From the NCBI RefSeq assembly GCF_014960965.1, contig NZ_CP063169.1:1087581-1151580 (forward strand): a stretch of DNA of 64,000 bases. The letters run 5' to 3'. Both the position numbers and the translations under genes were made by a program. How positions within the stretch are numbered: the first letter of the stretch is position 1; each line of letters opens with the position of its first letter. The notes under the pieces were generated by a model. That model made no database searches. It was not told where the DNA came from and saw only the letters and a list, made by a program, of their open reading frames with translations. The stretch is from Ruania alkalisoli (GTDB lineage: Bacteria > Actinomycetota > Actinomycetes > Actinomycetales > Beutenbergiaceae). Of the stretch, positions 18,264 through 28,427 are shown piece by piece.

Positions 18264-20258
18264 TCAGCCTACGTCTCGCGGCTCACCCACCCCAGGGAAT
18301 TCTGCGGCGACGGCTGGGACCTGTGTGGCGCGACGGCGGTGCGCGAGCAGCGGCGCGCCGACGATGAGCCCGAGGACCAGCACGGCTGCCAGGACCAGGC
18401 CGGCCCCGGTGAGCGTGGCCCACCCGGCACGCTCGGCGGCGGCCTCTGCCAGCGACCCTGCCCTGTCGATGTCCCCGACCGAGAGGGCCCCGGCTGCGGC
18501 AGTGGTCACGGTCTCGATCCGCAGCACTGCCTCGCCGAGCTCGGAGACCGGGTCACGTTCGGCCGCCACGAGCTGGGTGACCTCGGCGACCTGCCCGATC
18601 GTCGCTGCCGCCCGGGGGAGGGCGGCCTCGAGCGCGGCATAGTCCTCGGCGGACTCGGCCTCCTCGTAGCCTTCGCGCACCTGCTCGGGTACGTCGAGTC
18701 CAGCCTCATCGGCCGCGACCTGGACGGCGAGGGCATGAGCGGCCACCGGCGTCAGCGCTGCCATCGACTCCTGCGCCGCAGCGAAGTCCCAGTCAGTCAT
18801 CTCGGTACGCAGCCCGAACGGCGCCTGCCAGTGGCCGTGATCGAGGGCAGCGTACTGCGCCCGGGCCTCAGCGCGGACGTCCAGATCAGCGGCCTGCTCG
18901 GAGGCAACAACCCACGTCCGGAACGCCGATTCGGCGTCCAGCCCGCCACGTTCGGCAGCCAGATCCAGGAAACGCCGCCAATCCACGGCGCCGCGATTGT
19001 CCTGCGACCCCGGTTCCTCGTAGGCGCTCTCACCGGCATAGGCCGCCGAGACCACGGCGGTGAACGTCGCATCGTCGGCGTCGGAGAAGACGTCCTGGAT
19101 CGCGGCTGCGGAGGCCGGGTAGCCGTAGGAGTCGGTCTCGGTCTGTTGATGAGCCCCGCTCCACTCCAGCAACGGCAACGCATGGTCGCCGTCCCGGTCC
19201 GGTCTCGGCCTGCGTTCGCCCTCCCCACCGAGGCGCTCGATGGTGCGGTGCGCCGTCTCCTCCGTCAGCCCCTCCTGCAACCAACGCCCGCTGAACTGCG
19301 GGGGAGCGAACCAGGCGTGTCCCAGCTCGTGGTAGAGCGTGACCTCGTCGAGGTCCTCGCCCACGACGATCTCATCGCCCCACCCGTCGAACCAGGCGTA
19401 CCCGATCACGTGCGGGGAGACGTCTTCCCGCACAGTGCGCACCTCGGCCGGCCACGGGCTGCCCACCAGTTCCTCGAGCACCGGCATCCCCGTCTCGATC
19501 CGCTCGACGGCGAAGTCGCGCCACACCTCGTCCCCAGGCAGGCTCTGCACGTCGAGTGCCACCACGCCACCGATCGGGACCTCCACGGTCTCGGACTGGT
19601 CCGGGTCACGTAGCGAGATCGGCGTCCACACGCCCCAGTCGTCGATGTACTCCTCGGTCCGGTAGACCCGGTGCTGGCCCTGCAGCTCGGAGTCGAGCTC
19701 GGTGGCCGCGTGCAGCTCCAGACCGCTGGGTGCCACCACTTCTACGCTCACCGAGCCCTCGTCGCCGATGGCCTGAGCCACGAACACGGCGTAGCCGGGG
19801 CCCACCCGGGTGACCTCCTCCGAGCGCAGCGGCGCCCCCGCGATCGTGTAGCTCCACTCGATCGTGCGACTCTGCCCGTACCGCAGCGGTGGGAACGACG
19901 CGCGCGCCCAGTGGTGGGTGGGATCGGCCTCGTCCGCAGTGATCCGGACCGTGAGTGCCGTTCCGCCACTGACGGCCTGCACATCCGTGGCGCTGGCAGG
20001 TACGCCGATGCCGTAGTCGGTCCAGTAGTAGTACTGCGCTCCCTGGTCCGGGGTGACGTTCGTGATCGTCGTGGTCACCTCGGCGGTGAGCGCACCTTCC
20101 TCGCCGACGACGTAGCGCGCGTGGGTCTCTTCGGTGAGCCCTTCGGCGGCGTTCGCCGTTGGGGTGCCCGGCAGGCCCACCAGGAGCAAGGCCAGCACCA
20201 GGACGGCGCAGGCCCGCCATGCCGTGGCGGGTGCAGGTGCGGTGCAAGGTCTCGTCAC
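18264..20258 (-). CDS. Secreted, membrane-anchored zinc metalloprotease (gluzincin, M1-like)
   Basis: 664 residues from GTG 20258. The signal peptide ends near GTPTANA. An N-terminal beta domain (about 40-250) is followed by a catalytic region with HELGH at 310-314 and, after 18 residues, Glu333 in WLQEGLTEE, the HExxH-x18-E zinc ligand arrangement of M1 aminopeptidases (compare WLNEGFA). The exopeptidase GAMEN motif is not evident, so endo- or exo-specificity is open. A helical C-terminal part leads to a transmembrane segment (about 620-645) and a short basic tail, placing the enzyme outside the cell on the membrane. It lies 5 bp upstream of the ABC-F gene and may be co-transcribed with it. 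Confidence 0.8.
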   Translation of the reverse strand: MTRPCTAPAPATAWRACAVLVLALLLVGLPGTPTANAAEGLTEETHARYVVGEEGALTAEVTTTITNVTPDQGAQYYYWTDYGIGVPASATDVQAVSGGTALTVRITADEADPTHHWARASFPPLRYGQSRTIEWSYTIAGAPLRSEEVTRVGPGYAVFVAQAIGDEGSVSVEVVAPSGLELHAATELDSELQGQHRVYRTEEYIDDWGVWTPISLRDPDQSETVEVPIGGVVALDVQSLPGDEVWRDFAVERIETGMPVLEELVGSPWPAEVRTVREDVSPHVIGYAWFDGWGDEIVVGEDLDEVTLYHELGHAWFAPPQFSGRWLQEGLTEETAHRTIERLGGEGERRPRPDRDGDHALPLLEWSGAHQQTETDSYGYPASAAAIQDVFSDADDATFTAVVSAAYAGESAYEEPGSQDNRGAVDWRRFLDLAAERGGLDAESAFRTWVVASEQAADLDVRAEARAQYAALDHGHWQAPFGLRTEMTDWDFAAAQESMAALTPVAAHALAVQVAADEAGLDVPEQVREGYEEAESAEDYAALEAALPRAAATIGQVAEVTQLVAAERDPVSELGEAVLRIETVTTAAAGALSVGDIDRAGSLAEAAAERAGWATLTGAGLVLAAVLVLGLIVGAPLLAHRRRATQVPAVAAEFPGVGEPRDVG

Positions 20259-20364
20259 GTCGCGCTCCGTCGTCGGCCCCCAGGGAGCGGCCCGCAGGCC
20301 GCACGCAGCACCCTAGCGGGCCCGCCGCTGTGATGGGTCGACAAAGTCGGCCCGGTCGGGTGCG

Positions 20365-20439
20365 GTCAAGAATCGACGGAAATACTGCCACATCGTGCTC
20401 TATTTGAACTGGATGGCAGTATTCCCGTCGATTCCTGAC
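20365..20439 (-). terminator. Long 3' hairpin, 26-nt arms, after the GST-like gene
   Basis: Arms 20365-20390 and 20414-20439 match at 24 of 26 positions around a 23-nt loop, 16 bp past the stop of the minus-strand gene ending at 20455. Both mismatches are A/C on the plus strand and therefore become G-U wobbles only in a minus-strand transcript, which supports a folded RNA from that gene. No U-tract follows, so it is not a classic intrinsic terminator. Confidence 0.65.
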
Positions 20440-20454
20440 GCAGCGGCGCGAGGG

Positions 20455-21477
<1,023 letters not shown>

Positions 21478-21536
21478 GAGCCCAGCGTACGAGGTCGTGC
21501 GTGCCGGCGGGGTAGCCCCGCACGCCGCACAAGAGA

Positions 21537-21555
21537 TATGGTGAGCCTTACCTAA
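21537..21555. promoter_or_regulatory. IdeR/DtxR iron box
   Basis: TATGGTGAGCCTTACCTAA matches the 19-bp DtxR/IdeR consensus TTAGGTTAGCCTAACCTAA at 15 of 19 positions, including the right half CTtACCTAA. It lies 36 bp before the siderophore-interacting protein start, so iron-bound IdeR would repress that gene. Confidence 0.8.
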
Positions 21556-21590
21556 CTTCCCGCGTCGTCGGGATTCTCCGACTCCTGAAG

Positions 21591-22397
21591 GTGACCGCCT
21601 TGAGCAACATCACCGTGACCCATGCAGATTCCGGCCTGATCCAGGTGGAGGTGCTGCGCCGGGAGCGGATCACCCCGCACATGACCCGGGTGACCTTCAC
21701 CGGAGCGGCGCTGGCCGACTTCGAGTACCAGGGTTTCGACCAGTGGTTCCGCTTGGCGATCGGTATCCACGACGACGATCGCTTCGACAATCTGCCCAGC
21801 AGGTTCGGCATCGGCGGCTACCTCAAGTACCTCGCACTGCCGAAAGGCACTCGCCCGGTGATCCGCAGCTACACCGTGCGTGCGTTCCGGCCGGGATCCC
21901 TGGAGCTGGACGTCGACTTCCTCGTGCACGGCACCGAGGGCATCGCCGGGCCGTGGGCTGCGTCCGCCGAACCCGGAACTCAGGCCGCCTTCATCGATCA
22001 GGGTTGCGGCTGGAAGCCGGTACCAGCCGACTGGACCTTGCTCGTGGCCGACGAGAGCGGCCTGCCCGCCGTGGCCGGCATCCTGCGGGACATGCCCCGC
22101 GACGCCGTTGGGCACGCCATGATCGAGCTCTACGACGCTGCTGATCGGCAGGAGCTCGATGCCCCGCCCGGGATGCAGGTGCACTGGCTCGAACGCGACC
22201 CGGACACCGATCCTGGGACCGTGCTGCTACCGGTACTCGCCGGCATGGATCTTCCCGCCGGCGAGGTCTATGCGTTCGCCGTCGGAGAGTCCGCAGTCGC
22301 CACCGGGGCCAGGCGCCACCTCGTGCGCGAGCGCGGTGTAGCGAAACAGAACGTCACCTTCGCCGGCTACTGGAAGGTGGGACGAGCCGCCGGCTGA
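21591..22397 (+). CDS. Siderophore-interacting protein (ferric-siderophore reductase, ViuB/SIP family)
   Basis: 268 residues from GTG 21591. The N-terminal FAD-binding beta-barrel includes RSYTVRAFRP (near residues 92-101) and GTEGIAGPWA; the C-terminal NAD(P)H half follows with DESGLPAVAGILRDMP and the closing block FAGYWKVGRA. SIPs reduce ferric siderophores in the cytoplasm to release Fe2+. The DtxR/IdeR box just upstream fits iron-starvation induction. No siderophore transporter lies next to it, so uptake genes must be elsewhere. A weak hairpin (22452-22460 with 22477-22485) follows the gene. Confidence 0.92.
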   Translation: MTALSNITVTHADSGLIQVEVLRRERITPHMTRVTFTGAALADFEYQGFDQWFRLAIGIHDDDRFDNLPSRFGIGGYLKYLALPKGTRPVIRSYTVRAFRPGSLELDVDFLVHGTEGIAGPWAASAEPGTQAAFIDQGCGWKPVPADWTLLVADESGLPAVAGILRDMPRDAVGHAMIELYDAADRQELDAPPGMQVHWLERDPDTDPGTVLLPVLAGMDLPAGEVYAFAVGESAVATGARRHLVRERGVAKQNVTFAGYWKVGRAAG

Positions 22398-22451
22398 GGT
22401 GCCCTCTGCTCGCGCGGAGGTCGAACGAGGTGTCGGTGCATCGGTGGAGTC

Positions 22452-22485
22452 ACTCTCACGCCCGGCTACGAAGTAGCGTGGGAGT
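22452..22485 (+). terminator. Weak hairpin between SIP and hexosaminidase genes
   Basis: ACTCTCACG (22452-22460) pairs with CGTGGGAGT (22477-22485) with one G-U wobble in a plus-strand transcript. A nested CTAC/GTAG may extend the fold. It could terminate the upstream gene or structure the leader of the next gene. Confidence 0.35.
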
Positions 22486-22520
22486 ACCGTCATCCCCTTC
22501 TCGCCCCCGGAGTTCCCACC

Positions 22521-23942
22521 GTGCCGCTTCCGCTCGTTCCCCTGCCCCGCCACGTCCAGCTCCACGACGGCGGAGCATCCGTTGCCCTGGACGGCGCTGT
22601 TCTCGTAGCACCCCCGGGTGTGGCCGGACATGCGTCCGGCATGCTCGGGCTGGCACTCACCGAGGAGACGGATCTCGGCGGGGCGAGCTGCGCCGTCGTG
22701 ATCTCCGTGGAGCCAGGGGAGGGCGAGGAGTACACGCTGCGCGTGAGGGAGAATCGGATCGAGGTGACCGGCGCTGAGCGGGGGGTGCTGCGCGGGCTCG
22801 TCACCCTGGTGCAGCTGCGCGACCTCGACCTGCCGGGCGCTCCGGCCGGGGTGGTTCCCGCCGTGGAGATCGCCGACGGTCCGCGGTTCGGATACCGCGG
22901 GCTCATGGTCGACATCGCCCGTCACTTCTTCGACGTTCCCGTGCTGGAACGGGTGATCGACCTGATGGCGCTGTACCAGCTGAACGTCTTGCACCTGCAC
23001 CTCACCGATGACCAGGGATGGCGGATCGAGATCCCGGGCCGGCCGGAGCTGACGGACATCTCCGGAGCCACGGCGGTCGGTGGCGCCCCGGGCGGGTTCC
23101 TCACCAGCGACGACTACTCCCACCTGGTGCGCTACGCCGGGCAGCGGGGCATCGATGTGGTGCCCGAGATCGACATGCCCGGTCACACCAACGCCGCCAT
23201 GCACGCGATCGGAGAGCTCACCGAGACCGGGCATCCGACCCCGGTCGATACGAGCATCGAGGTCGGCAACTCGATGCTGCGCCTCGGCAACCCGGCAGTC
23301 GCACCGTTCCTGGCCGAGGTATTCGGTCATGTCGCCGCGCTCACGCCCGGCCGGTTCCTGCACGTGGGAGGGGATGAGGTGCTGAAGATGGACCGTGAGG
23401 AGTATGCCGGCTTCATCGAGCTGCTCACCCGCGTGGTGGCCGAGACCGGCAAGTCGCCGATGCTGTGGGGTGAGGCCGCCGTGGCCGGGCTGCCCGGCGA
23501 TGCGCTGATCCAGTTGTGGGACTCCACCAAGGATCCGGCGCCGATCGTGGCCGCCGCCGAGAAAGGCGCGACGGTGGTGCTCAGCCCGGGCAGCCGCGTC
23601 TACCTCGACATGCAGTACCACGAGGACTACCCGCTCGGGCTGCACTGGGCCGGCTACGTGGAGACCCGCGACACCTACGAGTGGGACCCGCTCGAGTACG
23701 CACCCGACCTGCCCGCCGATGCTGTGGTGGGAGTGGAAGCGGCCATCTGGACCGAGACGATCGTCACCGAGGACGACCTCTACACCATGCTGCTGCCGCG
23801 CCTGGCTGCGGCGGCGGAGGTGGCGTGGAGCGCACAGGAGAACAGGGACTTCGACGACTTTGCTTCCCGGGTGCGGGCACAGACGCAGCTGTGGCGTGAG
23901 CGGGGTCTTGCCTTCCACCCGAGTCCCGAGGTTTTCGGCTGA
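22521..23942 (+). CDS. Beta-N-acetylhexosaminidase, GH20
   Basis: 473 residues from GTG 22521, without a signal peptide, so probably intracellular. A GH20b-like N-terminal alpha/beta domain (1-120) precedes the catalytic barrel: RGLMVDIARHFF, HLHLTDDQGWRIEI, DVVPEIDMPGH, and HVGGDE with the catalytic Asp285-Glu286 pair of substrate-assisted catalysis. WDSTKDPAP and GVEAAIWTE are late barrel motifs. It would remove terminal GlcNAc or GalNAc from imported oligosaccharides. There is no transporter next to it; the aldo-keto reductase downstream is only loosely linked. Confidence 0.93.
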   Translation: MPLPLVPLPRHVQLHDGGASVALDGAVLVAPPGVAGHASGMLGLALTEETDLGGASCAVVISVEPGEGEEYTLRVRENRIEVTGAERGVLRGLVTLVQLRDLDLPGAPAGVVPAVEIADGPRFGYRGLMVDIARHFFDVPVLERVIDLMALYQLNVLHLHLTDDQGWRIEIPGRPELTDISGATAVGGAPGGFLTSDDYSHLVRYAGQRGIDVVPEIDMPGHTNAAMHAIGELTETGHPTPVDTSIEVGNSMLRLGNPAVAPFLAEVFGHVAALTPGRFLHVGGDEVLKMDREEYAGFIELLTRVVAETGKSPMLWGEAAVAGLPGDALIQLWDSTKDPAPIVAAAEKGATVVLSPGSRVYLDMQYHEDYPLGLHWAGYVETRDTYEWDPLEYAPDLPADAVVGVEAAIWTETIVTEDDLYTMLLPRLAAAAEVAWSAQENRDFDDFASRVRAQTQLWRERGLAFHPSPEVFG

Positions 23943-24017
23943 CGAGGTGTGGGCAGCCATGGTGAGACGTCGGCGAGGGATCGTGCACGGACCGGGCAGC
24001 CTTGTTAGCGTTGCCAC

Positions 24018-24863
24018 GTGACTGATATCGAGATTCCTGACCTGTCCCTGCGCGACGGTACGACGATTCCCCAGCTGGGCTTCGGCGTCTGGCAGGTACC
24101 CGACGATGAGGCTCAGGTGGCCACTGAGGAGGCAATCCGGGTCGGCTACCGGTTGATCGACACCGCCGCCATCTATGGCAACGAGTCCGGCGTGGGCCGG
24201 GCGATCGCCGCCTCCGGTGTGAACCGGGACGAGCTGTACATCACCACCAAGCTGTGGAACGGCGAGCAGGGCTATGACTCGACCCTGCGGGCCTTCGACG
24301 TCTCGATGGACAAGCTCGGCCTGGACGTGCTCGACCTCTACCTGATCCACTGGCCGTGCCCGAAGGCCGACAAGTACACCGACACCTGGAAGGCGTTCGT
24401 CGAGCTCAAGAACTCCGGCCGCGTGCGCTCGATCGGTGTGTCGAACTTCCACGCCCCACACCTGGAGAAGATCATCGAAGCCACCGGAGAGGTGCCGGTG
24501 CTCAACCAGGTGGAGCTGCACCCCTATCTGCAGCAGGGCGCGCTGCGGGAGGTCAACGCATCCCACCAGATCGCCACCGAGGCATGGTCCCCGCTCGGGT
24601 CCGGGCACGGACTGCTGGAGGATGCCGTGCTGGCCTCGATCGCGCAGGCGCACCAGGCCACCCCGGCACAGGTGGTGCTGGCCTGGCACCTGCAGCTGGG
24701 CAACGTGGTGATCCCCAAGTCGGTGACCCCCTCGCGCATCGCGGAGAACTTCGCCTCCGCCGCGCTGACTCTCACGGACGACGAGATGACCGCGATCGCG
24801 GGCATCGACGCCGGTACTCGCTACGGCGGTGACCCGGACACGTCCAACTTCGGGCTGGAGTAG
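24018..24863 (+). CDS. Aldo/keto reductase (2,5-diketo-D-gluconate reductase-like)
   Basis: 281 residues from GTG 24018, the standard length for AKR3/AKR5-type enzymes. The catalytic tetrad is visible: Asp48 and Tyr53 in LIDTAAIYGNE, Lys78 in TTKLW and His111 in LIHWP. NADPH binding is supported by IPKSVTPSRIAENF. The protein is cytosolic and would reduce small aldehydes or keto-sugars. Close relatives in actinobacteria are annotated as 2,5-diketogluconate reductases, but the specificity is not fixed by sequence. It ends 110 bp before a long hairpin shared with the convergent MFS gene. Confidence 0.92.
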   Translation: MTDIEIPDLSLRDGTTIPQLGFGVWQVPDDEAQVATEEAIRVGYRLIDTAAIYGNESGVGRAIAASGVNRDELYITTKLWNGEQGYDSTLRAFDVSMDKLGLDVLDLYLIHWPCPKADKYTDTWKAFVELKNSGRVRSIGVSNFHAPHLEKIIEATGEVPVLNQVELHPYLQQGALREVNASHQIATEAWSPLGSGHGLLEDAVLASIAQAHQATPAQVVLAWHLQLGNVVIPKSVTPSRIAENFASAALTLTDDEMTAIAGIDAGTRYGGDPDTSNFGLE

Positions 24864-24973
24864 GTCACGGACCCAGCTGTCGGCCAGGTCGGCAGCTACG
24901 CACGGCGCCGTTGCAGTTTCGGCTGCGGCGGCGCCGTCGTCATTCCTCCCGCCGGTGATCGACCGATTCCTCG

Positions 24974-25031
24974 CCGGGGGTGAAGTTGACGTCGATTATC
25001 CGCGCATAACCGACGTCAACTTCACCCCCGG
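24974..25031 (-). terminator. Long hairpin with 26-nt arms between convergent genes
   Basis: Arms 24974-24999 and 25006-25031 match at 25 of 26 positions around a 6-nt loop, 34 bp past the stop of the minus-strand MFS gene. The single A/C mismatch (24995/25010) becomes a G-U wobble only on the minus strand. The arms contain TTGACGTCGATTAT and its near complement. It probably ends or protects the MFS transcript. Confidence 0.7.
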
Positions 25032-25059
25032 TGGGTTGGTTGTCGGTGGGTTGGTTGTC
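25030..25059. repeat. Two tandem copies of a 15-bp unit
   Basis: GGTGGGTTGGTTGTC occurs twice without a gap (25030-25044, 25045-25059), between the hairpin and the MFS stop codon. It is G/T-rich and non-coding, and it looks like a local duplication. Confidence 0.8.
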
Positions 25060-25064
25060 GGCCG

Positions 25065-26369
25065 TCAGGCTCGTGGCGTCCGTGACCCGGTGAGCAGGAG
25101 CCCCATGACCGTCATGATCGTCAGCGCGCACCCCACGATCACCACCGGAACCTGCCAGCCGCCGGTGAGTGTGTGCAACCCGCCCACCAGGGTGGGTGCC
25201 ACGGCAGCCATCGAGTAGCCCACCGACTGCACCGTGGCCGAGGCCTTCCGCGCCCGGCTCACCTGGGTGAAGCGTCGAGCGATCAGCGTGAACACCAGCA
25301 CGAAGTTCGCTCCCTGGGCCGCACCGGCCAGGCTCACGCCCACCATCCAGGCCCCCGGAATCAGCAGCAGGGCGGCTGGCAGGCACAGCCATGCCACGGC
25401 GATCCCGACGAAGCTCGCCCGCAGGCCCGCGTACCGGATGCCCACCGACGCCCCGAGGCTGCCCAGTACGGCGAACCCCTGGAACAGCGATGCGGCCGCC
25501 CCCGACGAGGCGATCGACACCCCCGCCAGGTCCGAGAGGATCAACGGCAACCACGCCGTCAGCCCGTAGTAGCTGGAGGCCTGCATCCCGAACATCGCGC
25601 ACAGTGCCCATGTGTACTTCTCGGCCAGCACGCTCCGGTTCCCGACGGCGTCGCTTGCCCCCGGTGTCTCATCCCGCCCGGGCGTGGTCGCTTCGGCGGT
25701 CGGTGTTCCCTCCGCGGGGGTGCGCGTGTTGCCCCGATCTGTCGCCTGGTTGGCTGGCGGGCCGACAGATCGCGGCAACGCGTCCGGCGCCGGACCCTCC
25801 GGCGGTACAACCCGCCACCACCACGCGATCGCGACGATCGCCAGCAGCCCCCAACTGAGCAGCGCCCACCGCCAGCCGAGGCTGAGGGCGAGGGACGCCG
25901 TCAGGGCGGTCGAGACCATGGTGCCGGCGTTGATGGTGGCCGTGTAGATCCCGGTGACCGTGCTGACCCGGCTCCGGAACGACCGCTGCGTGATCGCCGG
26001 CACGGCCACGTTTGCCGTGGTGATACCCAGGCCGATGAGCACCGTGCCGGCGAATGCGGTGGCAGCACCACCCAGGTCGGCCGACCGTACGCCCGTTCCG
26101 GCCAGGATGAGCAGCAGCGCCAGCAGCACCCCGGACCGCAGGGAGATCCTGCCCAGCAGCGCAGCGGCAGCCGGTGTGGTGAGCGCGAAGCAGAGCACCG
26201 GGATTCCGGTGAGCAACCCGGCAGCTGCGGCGGTGAGGTGAAGCTCGTCCGAGACCTGCGTGACCACCGGAGGCAACGCCGTCAGCGGGGTCCGGAGGTT
26301 GAGTGCGGCGAGCAGGATCGCCACCAGCAGCACGCCACTGCTGCCGAGCGCCGCGTGCAGGCGGCGCAT
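25065..26369 (-). CDS. CynX/NimT-like MFS transporter
   Basis: 434 residues from ATG 26369, which overlaps the stop of the upstream mannosyltransferase gene (TGATG); an 18-codon extension lies inside that gene. About twelve membrane segments are visible. LLAALNLRTPLTALPPVVTQV near the N-terminus is the typical CynX-family opening, and a long Pro/Thr-rich cytoplasmic loop (about 200-245) splits the two halves. CynX-like proteins transport cyanate, 2-nitroimidazole or other small molecules in the few tested cases; the substrate here is unknown. Overlap with the mannosyltransferase suggests joint transcription, although no functional link is known. Confidence 0.85.
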   Translation of the reverse strand: MRRLHAALGSSGVLLVAILLAALNLRTPLTALPPVVTQVSDELHLTAAAAGLLTGIPVLCFALTTPAAAALLGRISLRSGVLLALLLILAGTGVRSADLGGAATAFAGTVLIGLGITTANVAVPAITQRSFRSRVSTVTGIYTATINAGTMVSTALTASLALSLGWRWALLSWGLLAIVAIAWWWRVVPPEGPAPDALPRSVGPPANQATDRGNTRTPAEGTPTAEATTPGRDETPGASDAVGNRSVLAEKYTWALCAMFGMQASSYYGLTAWLPLILSDLAGVSIASSGAAASLFQGFAVLGSLGASVGIRYAGLRASFVGIAVAWLCLPAALLLIPGAWMVGVSLAGAAQGANFVLVFTLIARRFTQVSRARKASATVQSVGYSMAAVAPTLVGGLHTLTGGWQVPVVIVGCALTIMTVMGLLLTGSRTPRA

Positions 26370-28075
26370 CAGACCCAGCTCGGCAGGAGGATGTGCAACC
26401 GCCAGAACCAGTACGGAACCCACTGGTTGGACCAGACCGGCCAGTAGAACGCCCCCACCACGACGGCGAGGATCACGATCGCGGCGGCCGTCCAGATCCC
26501 CGGGCGGCGCTCACGCAACGGCAGCTCGCGTGAGCCGAGCAGCGCACCGATCGCGAATGTCAGTGCCAGGGCCACGAACGGGACCAGCGCCACGGTGTAG
26601 AAGGTGAAGATCGTCCGGTGGGCGTAGGCGAACCACGGCAGGTAGGTGGCTGCGTAGCCGGTGAGTATCGCCCAGGCGCGCCAGTCCCCCCGGCGCAACG
26701 CCGCCCACAGCACCAGCAGCAGCGCCAGTGCGGCCCCCCACCACACGATCGGGTTGCCGACCGAGGTGATCGCCCCGACGCAGCGCTCGGCGCCGCACAG
26801 GTCCATCGACGTGGCGTCCTCGACGTCACGCCAGGCGAAGGAGGTCGGTCGCCACTGGATCAGCCACCCGGCCGGGTGCGACATGTAGGTGTGCTCGGAG
26901 ACCAGGCCGTTGTGGAAGTCCCACATCTTCAGGTGGTACTCCCACCAGGAGTTGAGCCAGTCCGGCATCCAAGTGCGCTGCGGTGCCTGCGCAGCGGCGT
27001 TCACGTCGGTGGCCCACTGCCGGTTGTAGGAATTCGGATTCAACCACCACGGCAGCCACGTCAGCACATAGACGGCGGCGGCCGTGGGCACGAGGGCGAG
27101 GAACGAGGGGATGCCGTCGCGGAGCGCGCCGCCGCCGAACCACAGCGGTGCACCCACGGCGCGGCGGGCCGTGATCGACCAGGCCACCACGACGATCCCG
27201 AAGACGGCGACGGCGTAGATGCCCGACCACTTCACCCCGCACGCCAGGCCCAGGCACACGGCGGCGACCAGCAGCCACCAGCGCATGCCCACACGCGGCC
27301 CCCACGGGTCGCGGAACCTGCCATGGGAGGCCAGTTCAGTAGCGGCACGAGCGGCGAGTCTTCGTCGATACTGCTCGCGGTCCAGCAGGACGGCGCCGAA
27401 GGCGGCCAGGATCCAGAACTGCAGGAACACGTCGAGGATCGCGACGCGCGACATGGTGATGTGGACGCCGTCAACCGCCAGGAACAGGGCCGCGGTGCAG
27501 CCCAGTAGCGCCGAGGAGAACAGGCGGCGGCCGATCCGGGCCAGCAGCAACACCGAGAGAGTGCCGATCACGGCGGCGCTGATGCGCCATCCCCAGGGCG
27601 TCTCCGCTCCGAGCAGGCGCATGCCGAACGCGATCATCCACTTGCCGACGCTGGGATGGACGACGTAGTCGGCTTCGGTGCGCAGGTCGGAGAAGTCACC
27701 CGCGGCGAAATTCTCGTCCGGTTCCTCGTTCCAGTCGCCCTCGTAGCCGAGCGTGAGCAACGAGTACGCCTGCTTGACGTAATACGTCTCGTCGAAGACC
27801 AACCGGGCGGGGCGATCCAGGTGCACCAGGCGCAGCACGCCGGCGACGGCGGTGACCAGCAGGGCACCGATCCACCCCCAGAGGCGAGAACCGGTGGCGG
27901 GGTTCAGGAGCCGGTCGGTGAGGGACTGCTCGATTTCGGCGGCCGACCGCCCGGTGAGGTCGACCTCGCGCGGGTGCCACCAGCGGCGGCTGACGCGGGG
28001 CTCAGGCGGGGTGGCGGCTGATACGGCCTGCGGGGGTGCGTCCAGCGCAGCATCTGGCGCGCGCTCGGGACTCAC
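26369..28075 (-). CDS. pmt: Protein O-mannosyltransferase (dolichyl-phosphate-mannose type)
   Basis: 568 residues from GTG 28075. GT39 family membrane enzyme that moves mannose from polyprenyl-phosphate-mannose to Ser/Thr of proteins as they are secreted. The first periplasmic loop has the catalytic acidic pair DE at 95-96 in LVFDETYYVKQAYSLL, followed by HPSVGKWMI. About ten membrane segments and the PMT C-terminal four-helix module (FYTVALVPFVALAL) are present. In mycobacteria and many other actinobacteria pmt is divergent from rsmI; here the pair is kept but separated by a toxin-antitoxin island at about 28.1-30.25 kb. Ser/Thr-rich linkers of the surface proteins in this window could be substrates (inference). 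Confidence 0.93.
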   Translation of the reverse strand: MSPERAPDAALDAPPQAVSAATPPEPRVSRRWWHPREVDLTGRSAAEIEQSLTDRLLNPATGSRLWGWIGALLVTAVAGVLRLVHLDRPARLVFDETYYVKQAYSLLTLGYEGDWNEEPDENFAAGDFSDLRTEADYVVHPSVGKWMIAFGMRLLGAETPWGWRISAAVIGTLSVLLLARIGRRLFSSALLGCTAALFLAVDGVHITMSRVAILDVFLQFWILAAFGAVLLDREQYRRRLAARAATELASHGRFRDPWGPRVGMRWWLLVAAVCLGLACGVKWSGIYAVAVFGIVVVAWSITARRAVGAPLWFGGGALRDGIPSFLALVPTAAAVYVLTWLPWWLNPNSYNRQWATDVNAAAQAPQRTWMPDWLNSWWEYHLKMWDFHNGLVSEHTYMSHPAGWLIQWRPTSFAWRDVEDATSMDLCGAERCVGAITSVGNPIVWWGAALALLLVLWAALRRGDWRAWAILTGYAATYLPWFAYAHRTIFTFYTVALVPFVALALTFAIGALLGSRELPLRERRPGIWTAAAIVILAVVVGAFYWPVWSNQWVPYWFWRLHILLPSWV

Positions 28076-28130
28076 CTACCTGAGTCTAGGTGGTTCGGTG
28101 GTCGCTGGCCGTTGTGGTGTCACTCGTGGA

Positions 28131-28427
28131 TCACGTGTGGTGGATGCGGAACGGGTCGACGATGGCGACGCCACGGATCGTCGAACCCGTGCTGAGACCT
28201 TCAGTCCAGAGTTCGCGGGCGCTCACCGATGCGGCGCTCTCCACGATCAGGGAATCGAAGATCGACAGAGAGTGTTCCGTGGCGGTGTGCGCGGCGCGGG
28301 CGACCAGTGCCTCGTCTGTGGAAACGACGGGGTAGTGGATCGATTCGATCGCCCGTGCCGCGTCGAGACGTGAGACGCGCAGCTTCCGGGTCAACACAGC
28401 ATGTAACTCGACGAGGACCTGCCTCGA
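28131..28427 (-). pseudogene. VapC-like PIN toxin, N-terminal third deleted
   Basis: The frame gives QVLVELHAVLTRKLRVSRLD, then VVSTDEALVARAAH, SIFDSLIVESAA and IVDPF: the middle and end of a PIN-domain ribonuclease, including the second and third acidic clusters. The first about 45 residues, with the LDTN/D metal-binding start, are absent. A stop codon (28428-28430) closes the frame and the upstream DNA already belongs to the antitoxin. A GTG at 28397 could start an 88-residue fragment, which would lack the first catalytic Asp and be inactive. Confidence 0.75.

Noticed and set aside
22227-24689. 820-codon minus-strand frame across three plus-strand genes
   Set aside because: It spans SIP, GH20 and AKR genes whose motifs are intact on the other strand; its composition is that of an antisense shadow.
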